Below, one piece after another: positions 41,101-50,187 of a stretch of DNA of 64,000 bases. How positions within the stretch are numbered: position 1 is the stretch's first letter; every line of letters starts with the position of its first letter. The notes beneath the pieces were generated by a model. That model had not been told where the DNA came from, did no database searches, and saw nothing but the letters and a program-made list of their open reading frames with translations. The stretch comes from Amylostereum areolatum (lineage: Eukaryota; Basidiomycota; Agaricomycetes; Russulales; Stereaceae), in assembly GCA_012932865.1 (NCBI GenBank), contig SAXG01000008.1, positions 1-64,000 of the forward strand, in the 5' to 3' direction. A program made the position numbers and the translations under genes.

Positions 41101-42360
41101 CAGCTCTCAACCACCCTCACCGACGACTCCCTCCCCAGCCTTGTCAGTGTCTCGTCCGGATCCAGTCCCGTCGACCCCATCACGCCTCCTCCATCGTCTG
41201 CGAGTTCGGATGAGCCGCACAAACCTGCAAGGCCTGTTGTCGCGCGCAAAACCGTCCCGGAATGGCGGCAACGACCACCCGTCACCTGTGTCTCGGACAG
41301 CGAGGACGGCAGCCACGGAGGCTCAGACGAGTCCCTCGCTGAGGTCTCGTTCACCTACCCCGTCAACAAGAAGTCACTCACCGGCGCAACCATCGTCAAG
41401 TCTCCACCGCCGCCGAAGACCATCAAGAAACCCGATCCTTCCCACTTCGAAGAGTTGGCGGCCGCACGACGCGCGCAGCAGCGCTCCGTTCATGAGCAAG
41501 AAAACAACTCGGCAGCTCCTAACCATCATGTTCGGCCCCCACCTGGCCAATTTGTTGGTCGAGGTCGCGGCCGCGGGCGCGGCCGCCCCATTCAAACGGT
41601 ATGCCGTTCCAGAGTATGGATCGCGCCGCACTTATGAAGGTTGCGTCAGTCAGGTCCTGGGGCGTATCTTCGGGGTCGAGGATCCGCACCTTTCACTGCC
41701 ACGCCTCGCGGCCCCAGTGCGTACCCCCGGGACAATTTTCGCACCCGCGGCACGTGTGGACGTCCGGGTCCTCCCTTCCCAGCCTACGACCACCAGCAAT
41801 TCCACCAGCAATTCTATCAGCCTCGACCGCCAACTTATGCGCCAGCCGCCAGCAAGCTCGCCATGCTCGCCGATGCAACTACTACCACCCCTCATGCTCA
41901 AATCTTGGCTATTCGACGTCAACAAGTGGTGCAAATCATACGAGCTGCTGTGGCATTCGTCGAAGTCCTCGCCGCCCTTTGATCAGCCCACTCGCACCTT
42001 GTCGACGTTGCCCTCCCCAGCATGCACTGCCTATCCGATGTGCTTCGACAGCCCGCACTCAGGTCCCTTCGAGCCGACAGATACTACCCATATCAGTCGA
42101 GTTTCCATCGGTGCGCGTTCCTCAGAGCTCCCGAGGACCGATTCCTCACCACGCTCTTCGCCTTCCTCAAAAGGCACGGAACGGACGCCCTCGCAGAAGA
42201 CATTCTTGGACTGCTCGGACTCCGCACGCCCAGCGACGCCATCATCGCGCCGCTCGTCCAGTCCGGACATCTTGACGGAGATGGCCCTCCCGGAGGCCTG
42301 GGACTTTACGATCGCCGATTGGACCAACTGTCGGAAGTGGTCGAGAGTTGGGTCTCGTGA
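38181..42360 (+). pseudogene. Element E accessory ORF between protease and RT, unknown function
   Basis: One frame is open for almost 4.2 kb, broken only by TGA at 39598 and 41980 and by a TGA at 41635 that lies in a candidate intron. The first part (about 38420-39500) looks globular (RNGILVHNQSNAVHDPDLI, FMKPDLPLADVSYQLAIADS). The middle is Ser/Pro-rich with WWQRFESDPAYRDEML near 39990. An RGRGRGRGRP box near 41560 follows, then a Gln/Pro stretch, then a C-terminal helical domain (FLTTLFAFLKRHGTDALAED). I do not recognise it. It may be a Gag-related structural region or a captured gene. Confidence 0.5.
41599..41649 (+). other. Candidate 51-nt intron in the E accessory ORF
   Basis: GTATGC donor, GCGTCAG acceptor, 51 nt, beginning on a codon boundary. 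Removing it deletes the TGA at 41635 and joins RGRGRGRGRPIQT to SGPGAYLRGRGSA, so the Arg/Gly-rich region is continuous. This is inferred only. Confidence 0.45.
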
Positions 42361-43032
42361 GCAACGGCGTAGCTGGATGGTACGTCGGCAGCACCTTTCT
42401 CGGTCCCCTGCGCTCACACATGGACCAGGCAGCGCGACGGCCATTCTAGCTGACAGCCCAGCATCCTATGAGCGTCCTGGAGGTTTGTTTACTGCATCAG
42501 TTTCTCATTGTGTCTCGTATTTGTTCCGTCTGTCTCGCGCTCCCCACCCTATGCTACAGGTTGATCCTGAACACTTACCATTTTCCCTTTCCGTTTTTTG
42601 TCCACCTTGTACTACTAACTTGTCCTTGCCTTCCCCACCCGCTCCTGCTCCATTCCGTTATGCCTTTGCTTTCGTCCTCACTTCCGTTTCGGCTTGTTCC
42701 TACTCTCCGTGTACTATACAGTTTCTTGTTCCAAGTTCTGACAGATTTACCTCCTTATGCATACAGGCTTGCCCTGGACTTCTCTCGTGTACTTTTACTT
42801 ACCTCCCGTTTCGACAAGGCCTGCCGTCGCGCGACCGGCTTCGCGTGACAGTTGGTACCTTTCGATCTGACCCCAGTTTTGTCCTGTACTCCACGTCGTT
42901 TTCCTCTTCGTGTACCCCCCCGTCGTACGGTAGTTTTTTCCCTGGATCACGTCCGTGTGTTCACTTCTCGGATCCATCCCAGGTTTTTCTTCGTACTTAC
43001 GCGTTGAATTTGACATTGTCGCACGAGCACGC
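42361..43032 (+). other. Pyrimidine-rich non-coding stretch in element E
   Basis: About 670 bp, T/C-rich, between the accessory ORF and the recognisable pol. One frame is open through it, but the translation has no protein-like character (Ser/Pro/Leu/Cys runs). It could be an intron, a promoter for pol or decayed sequence. No TATA box stands out. Confidence 0.4.
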
Positions 43033-46000
43033 ACTCCCGTACCTTGGATGCCGGAAAAACACGAGCAAGGAAAGTCTGCACTCATATCTCATTGAGATTG
43101 AGAATGAAGACGCGCTGCTTGGTGAATCAAGAAAGTCAAACCAATCTCGTGCTACCCATTGGGACGAGCTCGACGGTGAAGAAATCTATTTGCTGGAACC
43201 CCCAACATCTGAGCATCCGTGTCGAGGCCCCTTCATGCTCACGGCCTACAAACGAGTTGACAAGAAAGTCAGACCTGTTGCAACTGCCTTTCCGCAAGAA
43301 GCAAGAGTTGAACGAAGGTTCCCAGAAGACCCGTTAGTCACTTTACCTGCACTATCGGAACACCCGCCCGAGTTCGTACCAACCAAGCGGACAAGTGCTG
43401 AAAACCTCGCACGTCTACAACTGAACGTGGAAAAATTCATGTGGCCAGAGGAACTCAAACTCTTTCAACACATAATGGTGTTGAACGAGCAGGCACTAGC
43501 ATACGAAGATGAACAACGAGGAACCTTGCGAGACGAATACTTTTCACCATACAAAATCCCAACGGTACCACATGAACCATGGGTATTCAAGAACATACCT
43601 ATACCTCCGGGCATCAAAGAAAAAGTGATGGACCTGCTCAAAGAAAAGATTCGCGGAGGAGTCTACGAACCAAGTCAATCAAGCTATCGCTCGCGATGGT
43701 TTTGTGTAGTCAAGAAGAACGGAAAATTACGCATTGTGCATGACTTGCAACCACTAAATCGGGTCACAATCAAGGATGCAGGCATGCCCCCAATTCTGGA
43801 CGACTTCGTGGAACCATTTGCTGGACGTCAGTGCAGTACAGTCTTTGATTTGTTCTGGGGATTTGACGCACGGAAAATACACCCAGATAGTCGGGACCTT
43901 ACAGCATTTCAAACGCCACTTGGTCAGCTTCGTATCACGTCCATGCCAATGGGTTTCACAAACTCACCGGCAGAGTTCCAAAATTGCATGAGTTTTATCC
44001 TTCAGGATGAAATCCCTCACACTGCAAACATCTTCATTGATGACCTCGCAATACGTGGACCAGTGTCAACGTACCCTGACAAAAATGGACAACCCGAAGT
44101 ACTTCAAAACAATCCAGGCATTCGGCGATTCATCTGGGAACACGCATTGGACGTACACCGTGTTATGCACCGTATAAAATGTGCTGGTGCTACATTTAAC
44201 CCATCCAAAGCCCAGATATGTGCACCTGAAGTCATTATTCTTGGACAAACCTGCACAGCAAAAGGGCGTATACCTGAGAAGAACAAAGCAGAAAAAATCC
44301 AAGATTGGGCTGTTCCGAAGACTGTTACAGAAGTACGAGGATTCCTTGGACTTTGCGGCACCGTTCGGATCTGGATTAAAAATTACTCAAAGATTGCACG
44401 ACCACTCACAGAATTAGTACGAAAGGAAGAAGAATTTGTGTGGGATACCCGGCGCCAGGAGGCATTTGAGACTTTAAAGCAGCTTGTAACAAGTGCACCA
44501 GCGCTCCGACCAATCAACTACCAGTCTAGTCAACCTGTGATTCTATCAGTTGACTCAAGCAAGATAGCAGTTGGATTCATCCTATCACAATTGGATGAGG
44601 AAGGAAGACGAAGACCCGCACGCTATGGATCGTTGCCTATGAGCGAGGTTGAGTCACGGTACTCACAGCCCAAGCTGGAACTCTTTGGATTGTATAGAGC
44701 CCTGAAGCATTTTAGCCTGTATATCATTGGCATCGAAAATTTCTATGTTGAAGTCGATGCTCTATACATCAAAGGCATGCTTCAAGCACCCGATCTCCAA
44801 CCCAATGCAGCGATCAACCGGTGGATTCAAGGGATACTAATGTTTGATTTTACGCTTGTCCACGTCCCTGGAAAGGAATTCTCAGGACCAGATGGCATGT
44901 CAAGGAAACCTCAACAGCCTGAAGACTATGTACCAGAAGATGACGATTGGCTGGATAACATTGCTCTTTACACCATACCAGATCTAACTGGCGGCATATA
45001 TCCTCAATTAGCTGATCGATCACCGCGACCATTATATCACACCAAATCATCAGTATTTGATGTCCTTTCAATTCAAAATACGGAGTCCTCCTTGATGGAT
45101 ATCCGCCACTTCCTGCAAACTTGGAAGTATCCTAGTACAATATCCACAACTCAACAAGAGCGCCGCTTTGTTGCAAAAGCTACTAGGTATTTTCTTCAAG
45201 ATGGTGTCATGTTCCGCCGAGTGAAATCGGGAATCCCACAGAAGGTTATCCTGGAGGGAAATACCAGATACAAAATTATGATCGGTGCACATGAAGAAAC
45301 CGGTCATCGCGGTGTTGAAGCAGTTTTTCAAGCAATCCACCTCAGATTCTATTGGCCAGGAATGCGTGGAGACATCAAACACCACATTCAATCCTGTCAT
45401 GAATGCCAGATCCGATCACGCTTAAAGCCTCTAAGACCCATAACGGTATCCACTCCAGGAACTATTTGGGATAAGATCTACATTGATGTCATGACCATGC
45501 CACAAGCACGTGGCTTGAAATACATTGTGGCAGCAAGAGATGATCTTACCCGAGCCTCGGAAGGACGTGCATTGCATGCTAACAACTCCACCTCATTAGC
45601 CAAATTTTTCTGGGAACAAATTTACTGCCGATATGGAATGGTCCGACTTGTGGTCACAGATAATGGAAGCGAGGTCCACGGCACCTTCAAACGGCTCATT
45701 GATCAACTAGGTGTGCCACATGTGCGTATTGCACCTTATAATTCCAAAGCAAATGGAGTCGTAGAGCGAGGGCACTTCACCATTCGGGAGTCAATCATAA
45801 AATCATGTGGCTCCAAGATCAATGACTGGCCTTTGAAGGTGCCAATGGCATTCTATGCAGACCGGATCACAATATCAGAGAGCACAGGATTTTCACCTTA
45901 CTTCCTTATGCATGGAACATACCCGGTATATCCCTTTGATCTCACAGAAGCAACCTTCCTTGGGCCTGCATATGAAGAAACCATGAACCACACCGATCTT

Positions 46001-46441
46001 CTGGAGCGACGTATGCGGCAACTAGAGAAGCGGAAAACCGATCTTGAATTGGCAGCGTTGAAATTGCAAGAAAGACGGTTCAGATCAAAAGAGCAATTTG
46101 AGCGCAGATTCAAACACCGTGTTAGAACCAATAGCTTCCAACCTGGACAACTTGTATTGGTGCGCGACAATTCTATTGAAACGTCCCATAATACAAAGCA
46201 CCTGCCAAGATTTCTGGGACCCTACAAGATAGTAAAACAAACACGCGGTGGTGCCTATATAATTGCAGAACTCAGTGGAGCCATATCTCTCACAAAATTT
46301 GCAGTTTCCAGGCTGGTACCCTATATCACCAGGGATAGGCGGGTTATGTGGACATTGCAATATGATTCCTCAGATTCTGAATCAAGCAAAGAATCAGAAA
46401 TTGAAGAGAACCTGTCAGAGACATCAACCGAGGACGGTTGA
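43033..46441 (+). CDS. Element E Pol: RT-RNase H-integrase
   Basis: The recognisable part of a very long open frame; the true start is unclear and the frame upstream to 40157 is a shadow. RT has FCVVKKNGKLRIVHDL (about 43700), MPMGFTNSPAEFQ and a catalytic box F-I-D-D near 44033-44044 instead of Y-x-D-D. RNase H is at about 44540-44900 (VDSSKIAVGFILSQLDEEG). The integrase zinc domain is at about 45285-45410 (HEETGHRG ... CHECQ) and the core DDE at about 45475-45770 (IYIDVMTMP, VTDNGSEV, NGVVERGH). A coiled-coil Glu/Lys/Arg-rich segment follows (MRQLEKRKTDLELAALKLQE), then the GPF-type C-terminal domain and an acidic Ser tail. No stop interrupts it, so this part could encode active enzymes. 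Confidence 0.9.
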
Positions 46442-46768
46442 TAATTTGGCCCCCCGCGGATGTCACGCCCAAATACTGTATTTGGGCATAACAGGTTAAA
46501 AACCAGAGAGCCAAGAGCCCGTTAGCAGAACTAAGATGAGACCAAGGAAAGGAAAGTTAGAGGCAGCACCCTATGGAAGACCAGAGGAGAGGAGTAGAAC
46601 GGCAAAAAGACAATAAGCTACAGCTGAGACGGAGTAGGCCGGCCATCAAAGTAGAGCACACTGGACAAAGGAGGGGCCGGGAAAGAAGGAAAGCCGATGA
46701 TCAGCGGCACCAAAGAAGCATGAAGGAAGGGCTAGGCAATGTCGATCGGGAAGATTGGTCCAGCCGCA

Positions 46769-46774
46769 TATAAG
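46769..46774 (+). promoter_or_regulatory. TATA box of the LTR gene in E
   Basis: TATAAG, 61 bp before the ATG at 46835 of the LTR-encoded gene; consistent with a separate promoter in U3. Confidence 0.45.
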
Positions 46775-46834
46775 AATGCGGCAGGACGAAAAAGACGTCT
46801 TGGCTCTTTGCTTTGCTTTCTGCACCAACATACC

Positions 46835-47965
46835 ATGGATAACACCTCTCCCCCCGTCGACTGCCTCAACGCGTTCAGCCATGCCACGGAGCCCAGTGAT
46901 GCACAACTCGCTGATGGTGCACGTCTTTCCCAGTCTCATCCTCCCTCTCCCACTCTGGCTACACCTCCCTCAAGCGACCCCGACCCCTATGCACCAGCGC
47001 GCATCCTCGACACCCGCATACGCTTGAACAACCCGCCGACTAGCGACATCATCTACAACCCTATCGTCACCCTGCGGTTAGCCCATCGCCCCAACGCTAC
47101 CCCCTCTATGCCGCAATACGACCTACAGGATGCCCGAGCGCCCGTCCGTGCCGCAACGATCGCCAGGTTGGTCAAGGACAATGTCTCCCACCCACACTGG
47201 TTGGCGGCCAACGGGATCCTGAACCAAGGGTGGGCCCCTGACCCATTCAAGGGTCCCTCGGAGGTGAATGGGGTATGGATCGTTGAAGGGAAGGCGCAAC
47301 AGGTCGGCCCCTCAATGCTGGTGGAGGCGGCAACGGAGACGGGATATCGCTACTACGCGACGGTGGGCGAGTGTCTAGGGAGCGACGGCCAGAGCGCCAT
47401 CTACGTGGGATGGGTACGCAACCACGCCTACGCCCGTACGTCACCCCTCCCCTCATGCCAAACTCGTGCTGACTTGCAAACAGCGATGATAGTCTTTATT
47501 ATCTGCAACGTCAACTGGGCCCTCCCGCTTAGCCCAAAACTTCCTACGTCTTCCTCCATCGCTGCGGACTGGTATTGGGCATTCAACCTCCGCCTCGGCA
47601 CCCTCATCGCCCCTCCCTCTCTTGTCGCCAAGAACATCGCTCGTATTGTGGACGCCCACCTTCCTGCCATGCTGCACCATGTTGTCGGGCATGAAGGTTA
47701 CTCCGTCTTTGTATTCCCCGAGTGGGGAAACCTGGCGCCCATGCTGACAGAGGACCCCTGGGCACCGCTTAGCGATGTGGTGGAATATCTGGCCCACGCA
47801 CGCCATGCCATCTATCCGTTCTCCTACTCAGCAGTAGAGCAGTCGCTCTACAAGCTGATCGCGGAGGTGCGCGAGGTGTCGGCTCAGCAGATCTCGCACG
47901 AGGTACAGGAAAGGGCCGCAGCCATAGAGAAATGGCGGAGGGAAGGATTGTACCTACGCCAGTAA
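46835..47965 (+). CDS. LTR-encoded gene of E (one intron), unknown function
   Basis: The frame from MDNTSPPVDCL is open to TAA at 47963-47965 (376 codons unspliced). It contains a good fungal intron at 47436-47483, and splicing gives about 360 residues. The N-terminal 60 residues are Ser/Pro-rich. A globular part follows with WLAANGILNQGWAPDPF, VNGVWIVEGKAQQVGPSM, YYATVGECLG and WYWAFNLRLGTLIAPP. The C-terminus is an amphipathic helix ending EKWRREGLYLRQ. I find no known domain, signal peptide or transposase signature. The upstream ATG at 46739 precedes the TATA box, so I choose 46835. The inverted copy (58211-59341) keeps the frame fully open. Confidence 0.65.
   Translation: MDNTSPPVDCLNAFSHATEPSDAQLADGARLSQSHPPSPTLATPPSSDPDPYAPARILDTRIRLNNPPTSDIIYNPIVTLRLAHRPNATPSMPQYDLQDARAPVRAATIARLVKDNVSHPHWLAANGILNQGWAPDPFKGPSEVNGVWIVEGKAQQVGPSMLVEAATETGYRYYATVGECLGSDGQSAIYVGWVRNHAYARTSPLPSCQTRADLQTAMIVFIICNVNWALPLSPKLPTSSSIAADWYWAFNLRLGTLIAPPSLVAKNIARIVDAHLPAMLHHVVGHEGYSVFVFPEWGNLAPMLTEDPWAPLSDVVEYLAHARHAIYPFSYSAVEQSLYKLIAEVREVSAQQISHEVQERAAAIEKWRREGLYLRQ
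47436..47483 (+). other. 48-nt intron in the E LTR gene
   Basis: GTACGT donor, branch-like GCTGAC 14 nt before the end, AAACAG acceptor. The length is a multiple of three, so the unspliced frame also stays open. It is also present in the inverted copy (58693-58740). Confidence 0.65.
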
Positions 47966-48512
47966 GTAAGAACAGTTAGGTCAGTAGGAAGATGGTCGCC
48001 TTCCTACTATCGCCAGAACGTTCTCCGCTTCCTCTTTTCTATTGTGTCTCACCTACTACTCCATATCACTCTGTCGGAATGACCCTTTTCCGTTGTCCCA
48101 TCTCTGTCGCTCGTCTCCAGTCCCTACATTGCTCGATTACCCCGTGTTGTTCTGTGGCCACTACCAGCTCCCCTTTGCTTATCGTCGCTATCTCCTTTTC
48201 ATACATTGCTATCTCCGTTTGTCATACCATTCACTGCCCACTTCCAAACACGCCTTATTTACCCTTACATATTCCCTTCTTCGGAACTTGCTACTGCCTT
48301 CTCAAATTCTCCCTTCCATATCTTTCTACCCTTTTCCATGTTGCTTGGCTGTAACTAGAAGAGCCCCATGCTTAGTAAACGCAGGCAGACAATGCTTAGT
48401 AACGCTCTATAAGCATTCCTAAGCTCTTGTCAACAGATCTTAGGATCAGTCAGCGTATTACAAAGACAGCAAATGGGTCTCCACAAGGATTACTAAGCAC
48501 GAAAGGTGTAAG
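47966..48512 (+). other. E LTR, non-coding part of U3 after the gene
   Basis: About 550 bp, pyrimidine-rich, with short direct repeats of a CTTAGTAA/TACTAAGCA motif near 48370-48500. No convincing ORF; the short open frames differ between the two copies because of a 1-bp indel near 48016. Confidence 0.5.
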
Positions 48513-48520
48513 TATATAAA
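48513..48520 (+). promoter_or_regulatory. TATA box for the E genomic RNA
   Basis: TATATAAA followed by a C9 run. It is about 490 bp before the LTR end and would start the genomic RNA near 48545. This leaves the LTR gene in U3. Confidence 0.45.
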
Positions 48521-49007
48521 GCCCCCCCCCTGTAGCTAGAAAAGATATATATCCAGTATATCCCAGTGCACGTCAGTTGAAGTTCGAAACACTTTGCAAC
48601 CCACGTCTACTAGTTCTCTTACTCAGTTCTCTTAAGTCTTTCTAAGTGTGCGACTACACTTAGGAAATCGGTTTCGGTCGTCTCGCGACTCACTCTAGTC
48701 TGTTAGATTTATCAGGGATCTCACAGACTTCGTTCATCAAGCTTGATTTGAGCTTACTTGGCCTGTTCAACGTCAGGTTCGAGTTAAATAAATCACCACC
48801 GGTCTTTTGTATTAAGTGCATCTACGTTGGTACACTTGATACACCCGTCTTCGGCACCAAACGGCGTCTGATCTGGAGAATAAAGATCTTTCTGATCTGT
48901 TCGCCAGACACAAGCTTGAATCTCACTCCCTCGAACAACTAGGTACCCCTGGGAAAGAGGAAAACCCGGCAAGCCTAGAAGTGAAAGGAACCACTTTTCA
49001 CGTGACA

Positions 49008-49190
49008 TCTCTGGAGCCCACCGCGAGGGGAGTTTCAGATTCAATAGTGTCTCCGTGGACAGAAATTGAATCAAACAGGATCATTTCTCCTGTTTCTTCA
49101 AGATCATCTTCAGTTGCATCAGACATTTCTCACAGCACCTTCGCATCATCCACTTCTTTGGACAATCGGATTCGATTCATGCCAACAGAA
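49008..49190 (+). pseudogene. E leader with PBS and first codons of E gag (unit 2)
   Basis: Four bases after the LTR a PBS-like TGGAGCCCACCGCGAGG (49012-49028) is seen, with no complement near the predicted RNA start, so a tRNA primer is likely. An ATG at 49179 gives MPTE and then the sequence is cut by LTR H. The last five bases, CAGAA, equal the five bases after element A at 34075-34079, and codon phase is kept: MPTE joins MVQGMMGTEQ at 34080. This is therefore the missing start of E gag. Confidence 0.75.
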
Positions 49191-49740
49191 TGTTACAACT
49201 CGTTCAAGGTACTTCATTTTCTATTGCCTTATTAGGAAGGACGTCGCTAAACAACGAGTTACGACTGTGCCCCAGCTCGTAACCGTTCCGACGACATAGC
49301 CGCGACTGTGCCACAGTTCGTCGGCATCTCAACAACACAGCTACGACAGTGCCACTGTTCGTCGGCATCTCGACAATGCAGCCACGACTGTGCCCCAGTC
49401 ACATCCCCGTAGATACTCGATGTGATCGTTGCCTTATGTACATATATTTACTCGACCTCCTTTGTATAAAAGGAGGTTCAACGAACGAGCTATTCCTCAG
49501 CTCGTTCTCTTTGTAAATACAGGACTGTTCTGAATAAGAACCTCCTCTTAAGCACTAAAGAGAATCCTAAGCATACTAAGTCGATAGACTCGCCTAAGTC
49601 TTCCGCGAAGACTTACTGCTTCGTCTATCGACCTTCACCTTCGTATAAACCGAGACGTCTGGATCACCTGATCCCACCTCTCACGCGCAAGAGTACTGTA
49701 GCCTGAGCCGCTTGTCACGTGATAAGGACCGTCCTTAACA
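49191..49740 (+). repeat. LTR H: A-family 5' LTR, complete
   Basis: 550 bp, TGTTACAACTC...CCTTAACA. TATA box TATAAAAG at 49465-49472, hairpin GAACGAGCT (49483-49491) / AGCTCGTTC (49499-49507). It differs from the A 3' LTR at two positions that I can see, both CG/TG differences. It is followed by 27 bp of A-family leader, so it is a 5' LTR. Confidence 0.92.
49261..49398 (+). repeat. Four 41-bp repeats in U3 of the A-family LTR
   Basis: Units begin at 49261, 49302, 49343 and 49384, each starting RCGACWGTGCC. They lie 70-210 bp into the LTR, upstream of the TATA box, where enhancers are expected. The A 3' LTR has the same array from 18659; B has diverged units. Confidence 0.7.
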
Positions 49741-49742
49741 CT

Positions 49743-49752
49743 AGAACGAGCT
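49743..49752 (+). promoter_or_regulatory. Self-primer type PBS after LTR H
   Basis: AGAACGAGCT, 2 nt after the LTR, is complementary to AGCTCGTTCT at 49499-49508, about 30 bp beyond the TATA box. It also repeats the left arm of the LTR hairpin. B has the same sequence (13442-13451). Confidence 0.6.
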
Positions 49753-49767
49753 CTCCTCTACACTAGC

Positions 49768-50187
49768 TGTCAGAAACGCAGTTTATGAGACCGATGAACC
49801 GCCTAAGTCGCGATGATGGGAGGAGCGAGAAGAAAATAGATTCGAGAGTGCCGGGGTCTAGGGTAGTGCAACGTGCGCTACAGTACCGTATGACGAGATG
49901 GACAGTCTGAGGAAAAGGGAAAAGGGATACTGTCTTTATATACAAGTGGGAACGATGGTGCGATGCGATGCAATAGTGGTGCGAGCGGGGGGAACAATAA
50001 GAAAGGAGTCATGGGGAGGAGGACGGGAGTCCGGAGCAATGATGTCATAGATAAGGATGCGGAACACCGTTCGGAAGTCCGGGCAATGACGTCGTTGGAG
50101 CATGTGATGCGAAGGAAAGTCATGTGCCGTGACGCGTCACGTGTACAAGGTCTGCAAACGAAGAAAGAAATGGAGCGATCCGTGACA
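49768..50187 (-). repeat. 3' LTR of element F
   Basis: 420 bp, on the plus strand TGTCAGAAACG...CGTGACA. The coding-side neighbour is the purine tract AAAGGGGGGGTAA (minus strand, 50188-50202). Confidence 0.93.

Larger units (their letters stand above)
34075..46460 (+). mobile_element. Element E internal region: gag, protease, accessory ORF, pol (unit 1)
   Basis: A second, distinct Ty3/gypsy lineage, with no chromodomain visible and an F-I-D-D RT box. The start of gag is displaced by element A. The 3' LTR is 46461-49007. The internal region is unusually long, with about 6 kb between the protease and RT. Reading frames are interrupted by isolated stop codons, mostly TGA. Confidence 0.85.
46461..49007 (+). 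repeat. 2.55-kb LTR of element E carrying a gene
   Basis: TGTCACGCCC...CACGTGACA, 2,547 bp. It starts 19 bp after the pol stop and ends 4 bp before a PBS-like TGGAGCCCACCG, so it is at once the 3' LTR of the unit on the left and the 5' LTR of a unit on the right. A nearly identical copy lies inverted at 57168-59715. It contains two TATA boxes, an intron-bearing gene (46835-47965) and a palindrome at its start (GCCCAAATA / TATTTGGGC, 46467-46487). A stand-alone DNA transposon is the alternative; the PBS and the gag start next to it argue for an LTR. Confidence 0.8.

Noticed and set aside
40157..43032. First 950 or so codons of the 2,094-codon frame that ends with E pol
   Set aside because: The translation is a Ser/Arg/Pro-rich shadow of the accessory ORF in another frame and then of T/C-rich DNA. 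Recognisable protein starts only after about 43030.
48521..48529. C9 run as a slippery or regulatory element
   Set aside because: It is in non-coding LTR sequence just after a TATA box and identical in length in both copies; nothing suggests a function beyond a homopolymer.
46461..49007. The 2.55-kb unit as a DNA transposon with TGTCACG/CGTGACA inverted ends
   Set aside because: It starts directly after pol and ends directly before a PBS and the gag start, which is where an LTR must be. TGTCA...TGACA ends are common to the other LTRs here. The 408-codon frame has no transposase signature.
49191..49740. H as an independent A-family insertion
   Set aside because: Its left flank CAGAA and position in E gag are the same as those of A, with codon phase preserved and only two LTR differences. 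Two independent hits at one base pair are unlikely.
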